Shown piece after piece: positions 36,701 through 45,679 of a DNA stretch of 64,000 nt; position 1 is the first letter of the stretch; each line of letters opens with the position of its first letter. A program made the position numbers and the translations under genes. The DNA is from Owenia fusiformis (lineage: Eukaryota > Annelida > Polychaeta > Sabellida > Oweniidae). Where the stretch lies: positions 13,376,714 to 13,440,713 of the forward strand of contig CAIIXF020000007.1 in assembly GCA_903813345.2 (NCBI GenBank). Direction: 5' to 3'. The notes under the pieces were generated by a model. It was given only the letters and a program-made list of their open reading frames with translations, was not told the DNA's origin and did not search any database.

Positions 36701-39030
36701 ATTGCAAAATATGTTTTGTTCGGTCGGATTTGCTACTCCGTGGAGTTTCTGTTTTTCTAGTTATGTCACAGCTGTTGCTTTAAGTAACACTCTAAACTTA
36801 GAGTATCCTTTTTAAAATGAAAATGCCAGTACGCACATTTTTTGTCAAAATCACAAAATTTTATTGTGGAGCATTTCTTATATCTGAAGATTTGTGAAAT
36901 TTAAGGATGTATAATTTCCAAGTATTATTTGACAGTATTTTAGGTAAATATTCGACAATTGTCATTGTATATTGCAATTTAATTGTATCAGTTTTGTACT
37001 CCAGGTGGTTTCAATGGGATTTGATCCACAAGTAGCCCGCACAGCTCTAGAACGTTTTGGCCTAAATGTGACAAGTGCTCTGGATGAGCTCATAAAATAT
37101 GGTGGTGTTTTACCAGAAAACCTCCATTCACCTAGTACAAGAAGACCCCACTCTGGTGAGTATTGTAAAACTTAAGGCTGTTAGGTGTTAATGAATAATA
37201 TATTTGTTAACTTATTTTTATCTACTCAGGATGAATTAATTTAAGGAATTTTGAACAATAGTAATGCAGTTTCACTTGTTTCTGGACAAATATGAAAGAC
37301 CTTGACTGACCTTATAAACCCACCTATTGTACATTCAAAAGAAATATACAGCCACATTTAATCACATATCATCAAAGTAAAATACATTCCATTACAGATA
37401 AATTGCCACTGGAATCTGTAATACATTTTGGATCTGATTCTCTGATGTCCGCTTAAGATCAAAACTTTAATACAAAATCTTCTTTGGATCTTAATGCTTC
37501 TTAACAATCTTCTATTGATCACTTTGTTTGATTTCCAATAGACTTGTCCATTCATAAAATGAGAATTATCACAATTTTATTGACTAGAAAGTGTGTATTC
37601 TGTATATTGAAATGAAGATGAGATGAAACATTGTTTTCTATACATAAGATGAATTAATTGATTGATGAATTGGTAAAATATATGGGCGTCAAACAGCCTT
37701 GGTTTACATATGAAAACAGGATGATTAGTAAACAGATTGACGAATTGGTGAAATATATTGGCGTCAAACAGCCTTGGTTAACATACGAAACAGGATGATA
37801 AGTAAACAAATTGATGAATTGGTAAAATATATTGGCGCCAAACAGCCAGCTTGGTTTACATACGAAACAGGATGATTAGTAAACAGTACAAATGCTAAAA
37901 ATCATACCATCATGGGAGTATGGGGGTAGACATTAGAGAGCTTTCTGCTTTCAGTGTTATTTGGTCAACTTGTACGTAAACTTGTACTTTTAAATGGAAA
38001 TACAAGGTGACTATTAGTTAAAAATCGCCAGATGTCAGATTTAATAAAACATTCAAATGCAAACGATTTGTAACTTTATTTATTTTCACAGGTGAGGTAT
38101 CTCTTGGTCTAAAATGAAATAGGAATACCTATATGATATATACATTACAAGTCTATCTTATATCAAATTGACTTTGGAGGTGAACATTATGAAGCACCCT
38201 GTACAAATACCAGTGAGGGAGTTTAATATGCAACCAAATTACTTCATCAAGGGTTTGATTTGATACTTTACATATTCAGCTTATTAATTTTTTGAATAGG
38301 AATCATGGTCCATTGGTCGACACATATGAGTATGTTAGAGTTTATGAGTAGACACAATTTACAATCATCATCTAAATGCCATTCTATACGTTCTAAACTT
38401 ATATCTCAACTTTAACTTTTATAAGAACTGTGAAATAATTCACTCGTCCATGTGATGAGCCATGTTAAAGGGTCTTGTGTGTAGAACACCATGCCACAAG
38501 AGCTAGGTATTGAGTTGATGATATACAGATTACAACTATGCTACAGATATTACATTCGCGATCGTCACTGATTGATGAATGGGGTTTACAAATCAAAAAC
38601 TATTAATGTCAACTGGGTACAATTCATGAAAATCATTTTCAAATTTATTTTAGTGTGTCAAGACCCTTTAAAGTACAAGTTTAAGTATATGTTTTCGAAA
38701 CAACTTTTATAGAAAGCTCTCTATTATTATACTACTGACTGGTATTCTTATACCAGTCAGTAGCATATTATCCCATTGTGCTACTTGCATGGATTCTATT
38801 TGGAAATTCTTGTCATAAATATATATCATACTAACCAATTAATCTGCATTCTAGGTTCTTCCTCACAAAAAACTGCTGAGCAAATACAGCGTGAGAAGGA
38901 AGCGATGGAGAGGATTTCTGATGATATCCCAGATGAAGAAGATGATTACTTGGATTTAACTTTAGAGGAGGAGAAAGAGTTCCTAGCTGAATATAAAGCT
39001 CTGGTGGAGTCTTCCACTACTCTCAGGTGA
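12578..39030 (+). CDS. NUB1: NUB1, NEDD8 ultimate buster 1 (complete, 14 exons)
   Basis: Fourteen exons (12578-12700, 13947-14117, 15009-15179, 17445-17651, 19816-19922, 23322-23422, 24406-24482, 26692-26799, 27957-28109, 30194-30282, 30512-30617, 35558-35641, 37005-37155, 38855-39030) join with consistent phases into 607 codons plus stop, close to vertebrate NUB1 length. The order is: N-terminal helix (KLWLPPYT), ubiquitin-like domain (about 90-165), helical middle (LTLAMTLHEKGRAALKKKEY, VDNYAIVCLDIVWCYLCL), three UBA domains (about 367-403, 439-471, 500-537), and an acidic tail DDIPDEEDDYLD. NUB1 binds NEDD8 and FAT10 conjugates and delivers them to the proteasome. The assignment rests on collinear similarity along the whole protein. 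Confidence 0.95.
12750..13190 (-). pseudogene. RTE/L1-like non-LTR reverse transcriptase C-terminus
   Basis: Minus-strand frames give LLSKVWNREGLRLSTKITVY, LLYGCETWPTLSKHLKQLET and FHQRCLHQIM. These are typical of the C-terminal blocks of RTE/L1-like polyproteins (YGCETW, FHxRCLRxI). Frame breaks after that mark it as decayed. It lies in NUB1 intron 1. Confidence 0.8.
13187..13560. repeat. Fragment of ATCACACCATC-type element fused to ATCCCAACGAAC-type interior
   Basis: Begins ATCACACCATCGGTGGGATA like the element at 20468. After about 90 bp it switches to sequence shared with the interior of the element at 39875 (GTTTTACGC, ATATTATTGTTTGAAATTTT, ACATCTATC, GGGGGGTC). It is a composite or nested remnant. 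Confidence 0.6.
13560..13745 (-). mobile_element. tRNA-derived SINE fragment
   Basis: On the minus strand GCTGGGTTCGATTCCCACTC is a tRNA-type B box with its stem. The body (TAGCACACTTTCTTTCAATT, TTTATCTGGCTTGTTGGACC) recurs at 29550-29665. The A box is not clear. Confidence 0.6.
13947..14117 (+). CDS. NUB1: NUB1 exon 2
   Basis: 171 bp, acceptor TTTCTCTAG, donor GAG|GTAAGG, phase 0. Encodes EMVERFSTDLGLCEDVILTV and the start of the ubiquitin-like fold, SGIASLKIKLSGKLPDE. Confidence 0.93.
14118..15008. other. NUB1 intron 2, no gene seen
   Basis: Unique-looking AT-rich DNA; no exon, tRNA or clear repeat boundaries seen. Confidence 0.5.
15009..15179 (+). CDS. NUB1: NUB1 exon 3, ubiquitin-like domain
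   Basis: 171 bp, acceptor TTTTTCAG, donor AAAG|GTAATG. Encodes LKNEISKHSGLDPHRLKIIS and GGRVIEDDQSLLEQNVK, the central ubiquitin-like fold. Its 3' half plus donor is the source of the tandem array that follows. Confidence 0.94.
15180..17255 (+). repeat. About 116-bp tandem array made from NUB1 exon 3 and its splice donor
   Basis: About 18 copies follow exon 3. Each unit carries the last 65-70 bases of the exon (AGGTTGAAGATAATCTCAGG ... GAACAGAATGTAAAG), the donor GTAATGTATC and about 45 bases of intron. Several copies (near 16271, 16388, 16505, 16621 and 17190) still read SGGRVIEDDQ in frame; others read GRMIEDDQ or have lost bases. The true exon differs by CTCCGGGTTAGATC where copies have CACTTGGTTATATC. 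Confidence 0.95.
17445..17651 (+). CDS. NUB1: NUB1 exon 4
   Basis: 207 bp, acceptor TTTTACAG, donor GACAG|GTAAAA. Encodes HGSQVMAICLSETETEARLQ, a Gln-rich coiled stretch, and YYLQIADQSGKSLNLPKEER, matching YLDIANQTGRSIRIPPSER of vertebrate NUB1. Confidence 0.94.
17710..18255. repeat. Possible inverted-end element
   Basis: GTCGAGGTCTCC near the left and GGAGACCTCGAAAAA at the right are inverted. A GAGGTCTCC...GGAGACCTC hairpin of about 65 bp closes the right end. No target duplication found. Confidence 0.4.
18450..18760. repeat. Degenerate copies of the 20468-type repeat unit
   Basis: Contains CATCACGATTCCAGGAAAAC and two copies of ACTTCAAATTTTCACACATG with AGTTCTAGAGCTGATTAACT and TGGTGGCCATCTTG, related to the 144-bp unit at 20468-21616. 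Confidence 0.65.
19190..19600. repeat. Degenerate TTCG/TCCG simple repeat
   Basis: Imperfect tetranucleotide runs (TTCGTCC, TCCGTTTG, CATTCGTTC). The repeat opens long frames on both strands with a Cys/Val/Arg-biased composition, which are not genes. Confidence 0.75.
19816..19922 (+). CDS. NUB1: NUB1 exon 5
   Basis: 107 bp, acceptor CTTGCAG, donor CAG|GTTTGT; phase 0 to 2. Encodes ALTLAMTLHEKGRAALKKKE and YAEALLLLLEADKQF, the TPR-like helical region. Confidence 0.93.
20468..21616. mobile_element. Short-TIR element carrying about seven 144-bp repeats
   Basis: Ends ATCACACCATC and GATGGTGTGAT form 11-bp inverted repeats. Inside, a GTGGTCGTGATC microsatellite is followed by about seven units of about 144 bp, each with AGAGCTGATTAACTTTTGGG, CGGCCATCTTG and GGAAAACCGCTCATCGGATT. 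Serial 60-120-codon frames come from the repeat and are not genes. Confidence 0.8.
21640..22290. repeat. Dispersed repeat headed by (TCCG)n
   Basis: TTGGCTCACACAGTGAGCCT (a hairpin), a (CCGT)n tract, then AT-rich sequence ending CAAGGTCAAAGGTCATCAAA. It has the look of a dispersed marine-invertebrate repeat; boundaries uncertain. Confidence 0.5.
22480..23300. repeat. About 48-bp minisatellite upstream of NUB1 exon 6
   Basis: About 18 copies of TGATGGGATGTCATTGGCAT plus CTTTACATGAAGATAAGGCA. Later copies switch to ACATCAAGGTAGTGCCATGG. The array ends about 20 bp before the exon 6 acceptor region. Confidence 0.92.
23322..23422 (+). CDS. NUB1: NUB1 exon 6
   Basis: 101 bp, acceptor AAATGCAG, donor GCAG|GTATAT; phase 2 to 1. 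Encodes ADILNAVDNYAIVCLDIVWC then YLCLKNIRELPNA, matching LLDTVDNYAVLQLDIVWCYF. Confidence 0.93.
24000..24405 (+). repeat. Tandem array made from NUB1 exon 7 acceptor and exon start
   Basis: Five to six units of about 60-70 bp, each with ATATGTTGTTCCAGCGTCCA, AGTTGAGGT and AAGAATGCTTTATA. They copy the polypyrimidine/acceptor of exon 7 and about its first 30 bases. The real exon is the last unit (CCAG|AGTCCAGGTTGAGG). Confidence 0.85.
24406..24482 (+). CDS. NUB1: NUB1 exon 7
   Basis: 77 bp, acceptor TTGTTCCAG, donor AAG|GTAAGA; phase 1 to 0. Encodes SRLRSCEECFHRSYGQNLER LTMVK in two blocks. Its acceptor and first 30 bases are copied in the upstream tandem array. Confidence 0.88.
25200..26000. 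mobile_element. Foldback element with arms of about 270-300 bp
   Basis: Left arm reads AAGGAGGAGGGAAGTTAGCG then CAACAGATTTTGGACAATCA. The right arm is its reverse complement, ending AAATCTGTTGCGCCAATTTC and CCTCCTCC. About 170 bp separate the arms. A single arm of the same family lies at 41735-42005. Frames through the arms are chance. Confidence 0.85.
26140..26330 (+). mobile_element. tRNA-derived SINE
   Basis: TATGGCCAAATCGGTGGAGT resembles a tRNA A box; GTCTTGGGTTTGATTCCCGC has the B box. They lie about 50 bases apart, followed by an unrelated AT-rich tail. A tRNA gene is unlikely because no acceptor stem closes. Confidence 0.65.
26600..26676 (+). pseudogene. Partial tandem copy of NUB1 exon 8
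   Basis: After GGGCAG the sequence GGTAGCACTGGGGTTGAACT through CACCAGAATAGAATGAAT repeats the first two thirds of exon 8, 92 bp upstream of it. It lacks 9 bp in frame and has no donor where the real exon has one, so it is probably not spliced productively. Confidence 0.85.
26692..26799 (+). CDS. NUB1: NUB1 exon 8
   Basis: 108 bp, acceptor GTTGCAG, donor GAAG|GTATAC, phase 0. Encodes GGTGVELALFVRLHLLQAIL then AFHQNRMNDSRNLLEK, matching the VLFLRLYLLQGIRNYH helix. A decayed copy lies just upstream. Confidence 0.9.
27957..28109 (+). CDS. NUB1: NUB1 exon 9, UBA domain 1
   Basis: 153 bp, phase 0. Encodes MTELMTMGFTQHEARLGLRA and CQNNVTRAVAHITQKKQ. The MGF loop and LGLRAC helix are the UBA1 signature of NUB1. 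Confidence 0.95.
29550..29665 (-). mobile_element. SINE body fragment
   Basis: Shares TGACCCGAGGGCG, AACAAGCCAGATAAAGAAAT and TGAAAGAAAGTGTGCTAA with 13560-13700; the B-box end is truncated. Confidence 0.55.
30194..30282 (+). CDS. NUB1: NUB1 exon 10, charged linker
   Basis: 89 bp, acceptor TTTTTAG, donor CAAAT|GTAAGT; phase 0 to 2. Encodes a Lys/Arg/Glu-rich helix (EKREIREKEKEERKQNKLAK) between UBA1 and UBA2, as in vertebrates. Confidence 0.9.
30512..30617 (+). CDS. NUB1: NUB1 exon 11, UBA domain 2
   Basis: 106 bp, acceptor TTTGTAG, donor CAG|GTGAGT. Encodes YDQLVSMGFPKGACSEALKQ and SNNNLDLALQ. Confidence 0.94.
30860..31600. mobile_element. Foldback element with arms of about 250 bp or more
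   Basis: Left arm CAGGAAAGTAGAAACATTTT, GTCACCCAT and AAATTAATTTTTTACT is mirrored on the right by AGTAAAAAATTAATTTGC and ATGGGTGACGAAATGTTTCT. The mirror continues inward through GAGAATCGCATGAC / CATGCTATTCTCATA and outward through ATGATGTAAGACTCGACATT. Noncoding, 60 bp upstream of the RAG1-like transposon. Confidence 0.85.
31663..31678 (+). repeat. Left TIR of RAG1-like transposon
   Basis: CACAGCTTCCCCAGAT; the first five bases match the V(D)J heptamer CACAGTG. I see no nonamer at 12- or 23-bp spacing. Confidence 0.8.
32255..35056 (+). CDS. RAG1-like transposase (two exons, 871 aa)
   Basis: Exons 32255-32899 and 33086-35056 join in phase 0 (AAAG|GTATGT ... TTATTTCAG), with no stop. The N-terminal part (residues 17-113) has CRLCG, IHPNKVCEKCYRTL and CEDCWVC, the pattern of the RAG1 region ahead of the RING finger. 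The C-terminal part follows the RAG1 core: GGDHGG (D412), paired cysteines in CHPCLWC (C501/C504), EIDHICPPYLHVLLG (D564), SFVGNHCHKYL, H789-x4-H794, and GEQGVESIH (E815). RAG1 uses D600, D708 and E962 with zinc at C727, C730, H937 and H942 in the same order. No RING is visible. As I recall, N-RAG-TP elements of Aplysia carry this N-terminal domain. Function as transposase is inferred. Confidence 0.85.
35320..35325 (+). promoter_or_regulatory. Polyadenylation signal of transposase gene
   Basis: AATAAA 264 bp after the transposase stop, inside the element and in the same direction as NUB1, so it could also truncate NUB1 transcripts. Confidence 0.5.
35495..35510 (-). repeat. Right TIR of RAG1-like transposon
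   Basis: ATCTGGGGAAGCTGTG, exact reverse complement of the left end, followed by CATA. Confidence 0.8.
35558..35641 (+). CDS. NUB1: NUB1 exon 12
   Basis: 84 bp, acceptor CTTTTAAG, donor CAG|GTAATT, phase 0. Encodes VLEEHPEYLSLPDPPVEKIA then IPDEMIAQ, linking UBA2 and UBA3. The RAG1-like transposon ends only 47 bp upstream. Confidence 0.88.
35890..36350. repeat. Diverged tandem duplication, about 270 bp
   Basis: GTCAATGAGTCAACATGAAC ... CGGTAGCCTGGCG ... CTGTTTGTAAATATAC recurs as ATTGAGTCAGTGTGAACCCC ... CAGTAGCCTGGCG ... CTGTTTGTAAATATAC. Noncoding, in NUB1 intron 12. Confidence 0.75.
37005..37155 (+). CDS. NUB1: NUB1 exon 13, UBA domain 3
   Basis: 151 bp, acceptor TACTCCAG, donor CTCTG|GTGAGT, phase 0 to 1. 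Encodes VVSMGFDPQVARTALERFGL and NVTSALDELIKYGGVLPENL. Confidence 0.95.
37665..37890. repeat. Three tandem copies, about 78 bp
   Basis: TTGATGAATTGGTAAAATAT, GGCGTCAAACAGCCTTGGTT and ACAGGATGATTAGTAAACA repeat three times with small indels. Confidence 0.88.
38855..39030 (+). CDS. NUB1: NUB1 exon 14 with stop
   Basis: Acceptor CATTCTAG; ends TGA at 39028-39030. Encodes the acidic tail DDIPDEEDDYLDLTLEEEKE then FLAEYKALVE, matching the vertebrate EDIPEHEEDYLDSTLEDEE end. Confidence 0.94.
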
Positions 39031-39137
39031 CTTAGTTAAGAGAGGCATTCAAGCATGTAATGTAGTTAAGCTCTGGGCTATCACAAATGATGGACACTAA
39101 ATATATATTGAATAATAGTGCTTTAATTTTATTTTAA

Positions 39138-39143
39138 AATAAA
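39138..39143 (+). promoter_or_regulatory. NUB1: Candidate NUB1 polyadenylation signal
   Basis: AATAAA 108 bp after the NUB1 stop; a second one is at 39652-39657. Which is used cannot be told from sequence. Confidence 0.4.
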
Positions 39144-39874
39144 ATTTTATTGTTGGAAGAGTATGATACATTAATTAACAGATTTGACATGTCGGTATTT
39201 TTAATATTCTGGGTTATCAGTGTTGATCGCAACTAAAAAAAGAGTCTTATAATGAGTCATAAATATGTAAAGCCATTTAAGATTTTTATAGAATCTGTTA
39301 ATATGACTGAAAATAGATGGCAACCTTATTCTGGGTTAATTTCCATGAATGACATGTAAATATCTCCATTTAAATCTGTCTAAGATGATTTAATATCAAA
39401 AATATTGATTCTGTCTTCAATTTATGTAAATTGATGATTATGCTGTATTTTATTTAAGTTTAATTGGAGCTATATTTACATGTTAGATATCCAGTGGAAT
39501 GGAATAATGAAAACTAGTTTTCAATGATTCATATAAATGTTAATGCAAAACTTAGGGGTATATTTTTAGAGAATTTATGCATATTATATACTGCACAATG
39601 AAATGTGTATAAAAGTGCCTCTGTATAACTTAAATTATTTATAAAGCATATAATAAATTAAATCAATGACTGTGTCAACTATATATGAATGTATTTTGTC
39701 AATATCTTAATTAATTGAAATTTATTTACATGTTAGCTGTTTACTACACATTTAAATCGCTTATATGATCACATTTTATTTGCATATTTATTTGTTTAGA
39801 ATGTTATTCATACTTAAATGTAAGGTTTATCTATACAGTGGACCATTGATATTACATGAACATTTCTTATAATT

Positions 39875-41050
39875 ATCCCAACGAACGAAGTTCGGTAGGG
39901 ATATAGTGAAGCCCTCCGTCCGTCCGTCAGTCCGTCAGTCTGTCAGTCCGTCCGTCCGTCCGTCCGTCCGTCCGTCCGTCCGGAAGATAACTCAAATATT
40001 AGTAGACGAATTTTCTTCATATTTGGGGGAAAGATGTATATTGATGAAAAGTTTTACGCGAAAATCATAAATTTTTCATTCTAAACCAAAGTAATTAATA
40101 TTATTGTTTGAAATTTTGGTAGTATATTCGCAACATCTATCTTTTTCACATATATTCTGTGTTTTTTATCCTGACCCCCAGGGGCCCTGTATGGGGGGTC
40201 AGGAAAACAGAAATTTTCGCTAATTTTTAGATCTTTCTGAAGTATAGCTTTATTATACTCAAATGAAAGGCAATTAAGAGTAGATTGCAAATATTGTATC
40301 TTTTTTCTGATTCGAGCCTCGTAAAATTCAAAATGGCCGTCTAATGTACGATTTCGCAATGATTTTTCGATCCCTTCAAAGTATGGCTATATAATACTCA
40401 AATTGAAGGAATTTTGGAGTAGATAACAATTATGGTATTATTTTTCAGATTTGTACCTCAGAAAATTCAAAGTGGATTTTTTCAAGATGGCCGCCGCTTT
40501 AAAAATGACGGGACTTTTTCGCAAAAATCATAAATTTTCCATTCTAAACCAAAGTGATTAATATTATTGTTTGAAATTTTGGTAGTATATTCGCAACATC
40601 TATCTATTTCACATATATTCCGTGTTTTTCATCCTGACCCCCAGGGGCTGTGTATGGGGGGGGGGTCAGGAAAAACAGAAATTTTCGCTAATTTGTAGAT
40701 CTTTCCGAAGTATAGGTTTATTATACTCAAATGAAAGGCAATTAAGAGTAGATTGCAAATATTGTATCTTTTTTCTGATTCGAGCCTCGTAAAATTCAAA
40801 ATGGCCGTCTAATGTACGATTTCGCAATAATTTTTCGATCCCTTCAACGTATGGCTATATAATACTCAAATTGAAGGAATTTTGGAGTAGATCACAATTA
40901 TGGTATTATTTTTCAGATTTGTACCTCAGAAAATTCAAAATGGCTGCTTTGCAGGAATTCGCAATTTTAAAATCTAAATTTTTCAATTTTAACCAAAGTA
41001 ATGAGTATAATTGATTGGAATTCAGTAATTGATATTTTGTTCGTTGGGAT
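39875..41050. mobile_element. Element with ATCCCAACGAAC termini
   Basis: Perfect 12-bp inverted ends ATCCCAACGAAC / GTTCGTTGGGAT enclose 1,176 bp. The left has a (TCCG)n tract; the interior holds two copies of a block of about 530 bp (starting TCATTCTAAACCAAAGTAAT near 40077 and CCATTCTAAACCAAAGTGAT near 40538). Noncoding. Confidence 0.8.
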
Positions 41051-41144
41051 TTGCTACTCCGCGGAGTTGCCATTATCTAGTTACATCTTTCTTTCTAATT
41101 CTAAAATTATATTATTTCAAATAATTTATCATGTTCAGCTCCAC

Positions 41145-41300
41145 ATACAAGGATGGGGTTGATCTGCAGGGAACCTTTAAGAAATTAGGATGGGGTGGAT
41201 CTGCAGGGAACCTTTAAGAAATTAGGATGGGGTTGATCTGCAGGGAACCTTTAAGAAATTAGGACGGGGTTGATCTGCAGGGAACCTTTAAGAAATTCAG
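41145..41300. repeat. 37-bp minisatellite, four copies
   Basis: GATGGGGTTGATCTGCAGGG plus AACCTTTAAGAAATTAG repeats four times. Confidence 0.93.
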
Positions 41301-41734
41301 GGTTGTCTGATAGGCTCCATTAAAATTGAGCTGCTTGTCTGAATATGTTTGTGTCATCTAGTATGGGTCCTATTTTAATTGTTTAGTTAAGAAATCAAAT
41401 ATTTTGCCCAAGAACAAAATATTTATATTTTAGATATGTTTTTTACACACACATATAAGTATGGTGTTCAAAAATTATTAGGGATTTCCTGTAATTTTTA
41501 GAACATTCTGCATATATTGCATTAATCTTTTAGTTAATTTTGAAATGCACTCGCCATATAAATTACCTAGTTTTTAGTACAATCCACAAAACTTGCTTTT
41601 GGATGGTTATCCAAACTTAAACCTCCTCATTGGACTAATGACAAAACTAGATTGGAGTATGTTTCTTATTCATGTAATAATTTCAATTTTAACAAAATAT
41701 CAGTCCACACAACATTGAAACACATTCAAAATGT

Positions 41735-42005
41735 CCAAAGGAGGAGGGAAATTAGCGCAACAGATTTTGGACAGTCATATGTTGGATTTTTGCCATTTTT
41801 CTGAGGATTTAAACAATTGCATATGTTAGGCCAATGCATTACCTCCAGGAAAATCACTTCTAGAGATGATAAAATAATTTCGACTTTGAGACAGGGTAGA
41901 TGCAAACAACCCACCCACATGATTTTTCTGAAATGTTTTCCTAATTTTCGACCCCTTCCATTCCTGCTTTTTCAATTTTTCTTGCATCAATATGTTGCAA
42001 AATTG
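41735..42005. mobile_element. Single arm of the 25200-26000 foldback family
   Basis: AAAGGAGGAGGGAAATTAGC through TTCTTGCATCAATATGTTGC matches one arm of the foldback element in NUB1 intron 8, with no opposing arm nearby. Confidence 0.85.
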
Positions 42006-42689
42006 GTACTGCCCAAATGATATTTTAATCTCTTAACACAACGTGAGCCCCAATTCCAAGAAAAGACCACTGGAAATCACTAAAATGAGGTCTACATTCC
42101 CTCTTCTTTTTGACCGGAAGTGTTTTCCTGACCTTGGTGTGTTGCTGATTTTTTTGTTTTTTCCTGGCTGGATTTTATTTTTAAACCTTCTTTACAATGA
42201 TCTAATGATTACCTTAAATGAATTATACACAATTTAAATTCCTATCCTCATTAGATCAGAATTGATTAGTTTTCTTTCCATCATTTGTTTACTTCCAGTT
42301 TGCTGTTGAATAAACATTTCTTGTAAACATTGACGTAAGCATATCATTATAGTTGTTAGTTCAAAATGCAATCTGGACAATAGCAAATATTTATGATTAT
42401 AACTATTACATACGATGCAGATCATGACTTACCCACTAGTCTCCCAGTTTATAACCCAGTCCTGCTGATAATATGTGAAACTTTTACAAGATAATAGTTA
42501 TGTTATCGTCTCCACTGCTCTAGTGAACACCTTTGTCTAGTGAACACCCTTTCTCAGTACATACTCCACTGACTTCTGTATAACATTGCCTCTCTGTAGT
42601 GAACACATTTTTGTGTCTCCATTCGTGTTCACTGTACACAGGTTTTATTTTAAAAATGCACAACCTAACACCAGTAATTTGTTTTCTGA

Positions 42690-43160
42690 TTTACCCTTAA
42701 AGTTCCCATATAAATTTTAAACCACTTTGGCTTATATACTGTAGTCTTACCCAATGTTATCAAAGTGTGATATGTGAAACCTTTTTTTTGGTTGGTTTTT
42801 GAAGGACTTTTTGCTCAAGAATTTGTGAATTTACTTAAAATTAACTTTTAGAGGTCACGCATATCTTTTAGTAGGCCATAATTCATACCAATGCATAGCA
42901 TTCATCCTCGCATGTTTTTTGCCGAAAAAATTAAGAAAATTGGTTCATAAATAAGTGAGAAATGAACTCATCAGTGCATGAAAATGGTTCCGAGAAAAAT
43001 GCATTTCAAAATTTTAGCTGTCATAGAAACCAGTGGTACAATGATATGTAAAACATAATATATTCTTCCTTTTAACCTGGTTAGACATTCAACATTGGTT
43101 TATTATTGAAGTCTAGCATATTTAGAAAAGATTCACACACGAAATTTTTTTTTCGATATT
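42690..43160. repeat. Dispersed repeat, copy 1
   Basis: Shares with 63360-63780 (inverted) the blocks ATGCGAGGATGAATGCTA, GGTTAGACATTCAACATTGG and AAGTCCTTCAAAAACCA in reverse complement. About 450 bp, noncoding. Confidence 0.85.
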
Positions 43161-45679
43161 TTTCAAAAAGTTTTTGCCACCTGAGTGAGTCATAATGACA
43201 TCACTAATGTTGCAATATATTTTTGATATGCTAAAACATTGAAGTGGCCCATTAAATATGGCATTTTATTATTGAAATGGTGTGTCCTTTGGCCATGATC
43301 TTAACATAGGGTCTCTTAGTATTTACCAATTCTTGAGAATGAAATAAAATGTCTTTCCCAACCTTGTTGGAAAAAATATCATAAACAACTATACAAAGGA
43401 AATTTTGGTTGACTTTACAAAAAGTATTCAAAAAATTAAAACAATACCCCCAAAATATAGAAAAATTAAGATAAAATTTTTATTCCATTCACAAGATACT
43501 TTTTTAAAATCAACCAAACTTTCCTTTGTACAATTACACTATTGAGAGACCTTTTTACTTTTCAGTTCTGATGAGAAATTCTACAGTTACACTAGATATT
43601 GAAAAGTAAAATGAATACTTTAAAATGAACTCCATCCTGGTAAATAGTAGCTGCAGATGAAATAATTTGACACAAGATTGTATTTTAAATCCCACTACAT
43701 TGTTTATTTGAAAAGCACATATCATGTGAAATAAATCACATATCTAACAAATATTGCTTCAAAAGCCACGACAAAGAGTTAGAATGCTAAAGTGGAATAC
43801 TATCTACATATAGGGTCATTTCATATAAATCATATTTGATGAAGCATTCAATAAAAACAGTAAATATGTAAAATGTGTTTATCATAAATCAATAACATTT
43901 CAGAAATCTCAAAAACACCATATTTCTAGAAGTGTCACTTGATCAGGTATCACTTTTTACAGATTTAATATTCTTTATGAACTGTTCACATTTTAAATTT
44001 CATTTCTTACAATTCATAAAACCATAGTTATACAAAAGTTCACCCCTGAAGTTGAAATACAACACATTTATTACTTGTATCAGCGCACATATTGATAACG
44101 ACATACACTCCCCTCCATAAGTTTGGCAACACGTCTTAAATTGATAGCATGTTAAAACCTATTTATGTTTAAATCTTTATTTTTTCCATTTATTACAATA
44201 GTTGGGATTTGTGACAAATTGATAATTTTTTTAAATCACCAAATATAAAAGGCTTGAATGCATCAAAAAAGTTTCAAAATTGGACTTCCAGTTTCCAAAC
44301 TTATGAATGGGGTGTATCTCAAGAGAAAATGAAATGACATTTGCATGTCCAGATGAAATGGAATGCCATTTGCATGTTCAGATTCAGTTCTTACCTATCT
44401 GATATGCTGTTAACTACATGTACCTAAATGGTCAGACATTGTTAAGTAAATGAATGACTACCAGTTAAGAAACTGAACTTTAGGTGATGCCCTGTTGATT
44501 CTGTACAATGCATTGAAATGGCTACAATCAGTTATACCTATAGTGACATTTAATGTCTGCACCAATTCAAATTAGCATTATGAAATACATGTATCAATAA
44601 CAACTTTGTTTACTTTCTAAGTATATATTGAACACATGTATTTCCTATAACTATTAACAATATTTGTCACCTTGGGTGCATTAGTTTAGAGTCAGCTAAG
44701 TATTTTTGTTACTTTCTGACAGACACACATTGACAGAGAAAATGAAATATCAGATTGAGGTTCAAATGTCTATATATGATTTGATCTGTGAAGTATTTGA
44801 AATATTATTAAAATATTTGTATTTATTTGAGAATCCTTCTTTGAATATATTTACTGCATAACAAAATCTACCTAATACAGAAATGTGTGAAATCCAATAT
44901 ATCCAAACAAAAATATAGTTTTCATATGGATTCATTGTGTTTCACCTATATGTTTTATTAAATTGCACAAGAAATATTTTACATTTGGCTTTTCAAACAT
45001 TCAATCAAGCTGGAGTTTGTACATTCCATCAATACTGAATCAAACCAAGATAGATAGAGCTATTGGTCCTCATAATAATCATCTGTCTGTTAAAACTGAC
45101 TTCAATACAGCCTATTTAATCGATCTTAATAATCTCAATTCCATCTTGGTGTGTTTTGATTGAAGAGTCTTTACTGCAACTCCACATAAAATTATATATT
45201 AATTATATTATATAAACAATTATTCCATCCCTCATTAATGGATTTTCCCTTTATCATAGAATACACAAGCATATCTACATATTAAATATGTGCAGTGATA
45301 TATTGTTGAACTTGGTGATATCAAATCTATAATGACCTAAACACATTACACACTACTTAAGATTTATCACAAACTTGTTTCATAGATTTCATACCACCAG
45401 GATCAGTTAGAGTTTTACTCCAGTCGTTATACTACAAAATAATTACATATGTATATAAATGATTATAATGACTTTGTGATGAATTAAACATACCAAAGAG
45501 CAGTTGATCTGTATGTGTCAAATAATATTCATCTATTATGAACAATTTATGATATTGCTCTAGTTCACAGTATGTATGTTATGCCAGATAAGATTATTAG
45601 TATTTTATGAAAACAAGCGAAATGAAACACTAGATGGCTTTAAGACTACAACATGGAAACTAAAGAACTATATGGACAT
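43161..45679. other. Intergenic, no gene seen
   Basis: AT-rich DNA between convergent NUB1 and the thyroid receptor gene; no coding frame, tRNA or bounded repeat recognised. Confidence 0.5.

Noticed and set aside
36361-36815. Coding frames near ATGGTGTCAAATAAGTCCCG
   Set aside because: The sequence resembles noncoding dispersed repeats (similar words at 28430 and at the end of the 39875 element); no family match.
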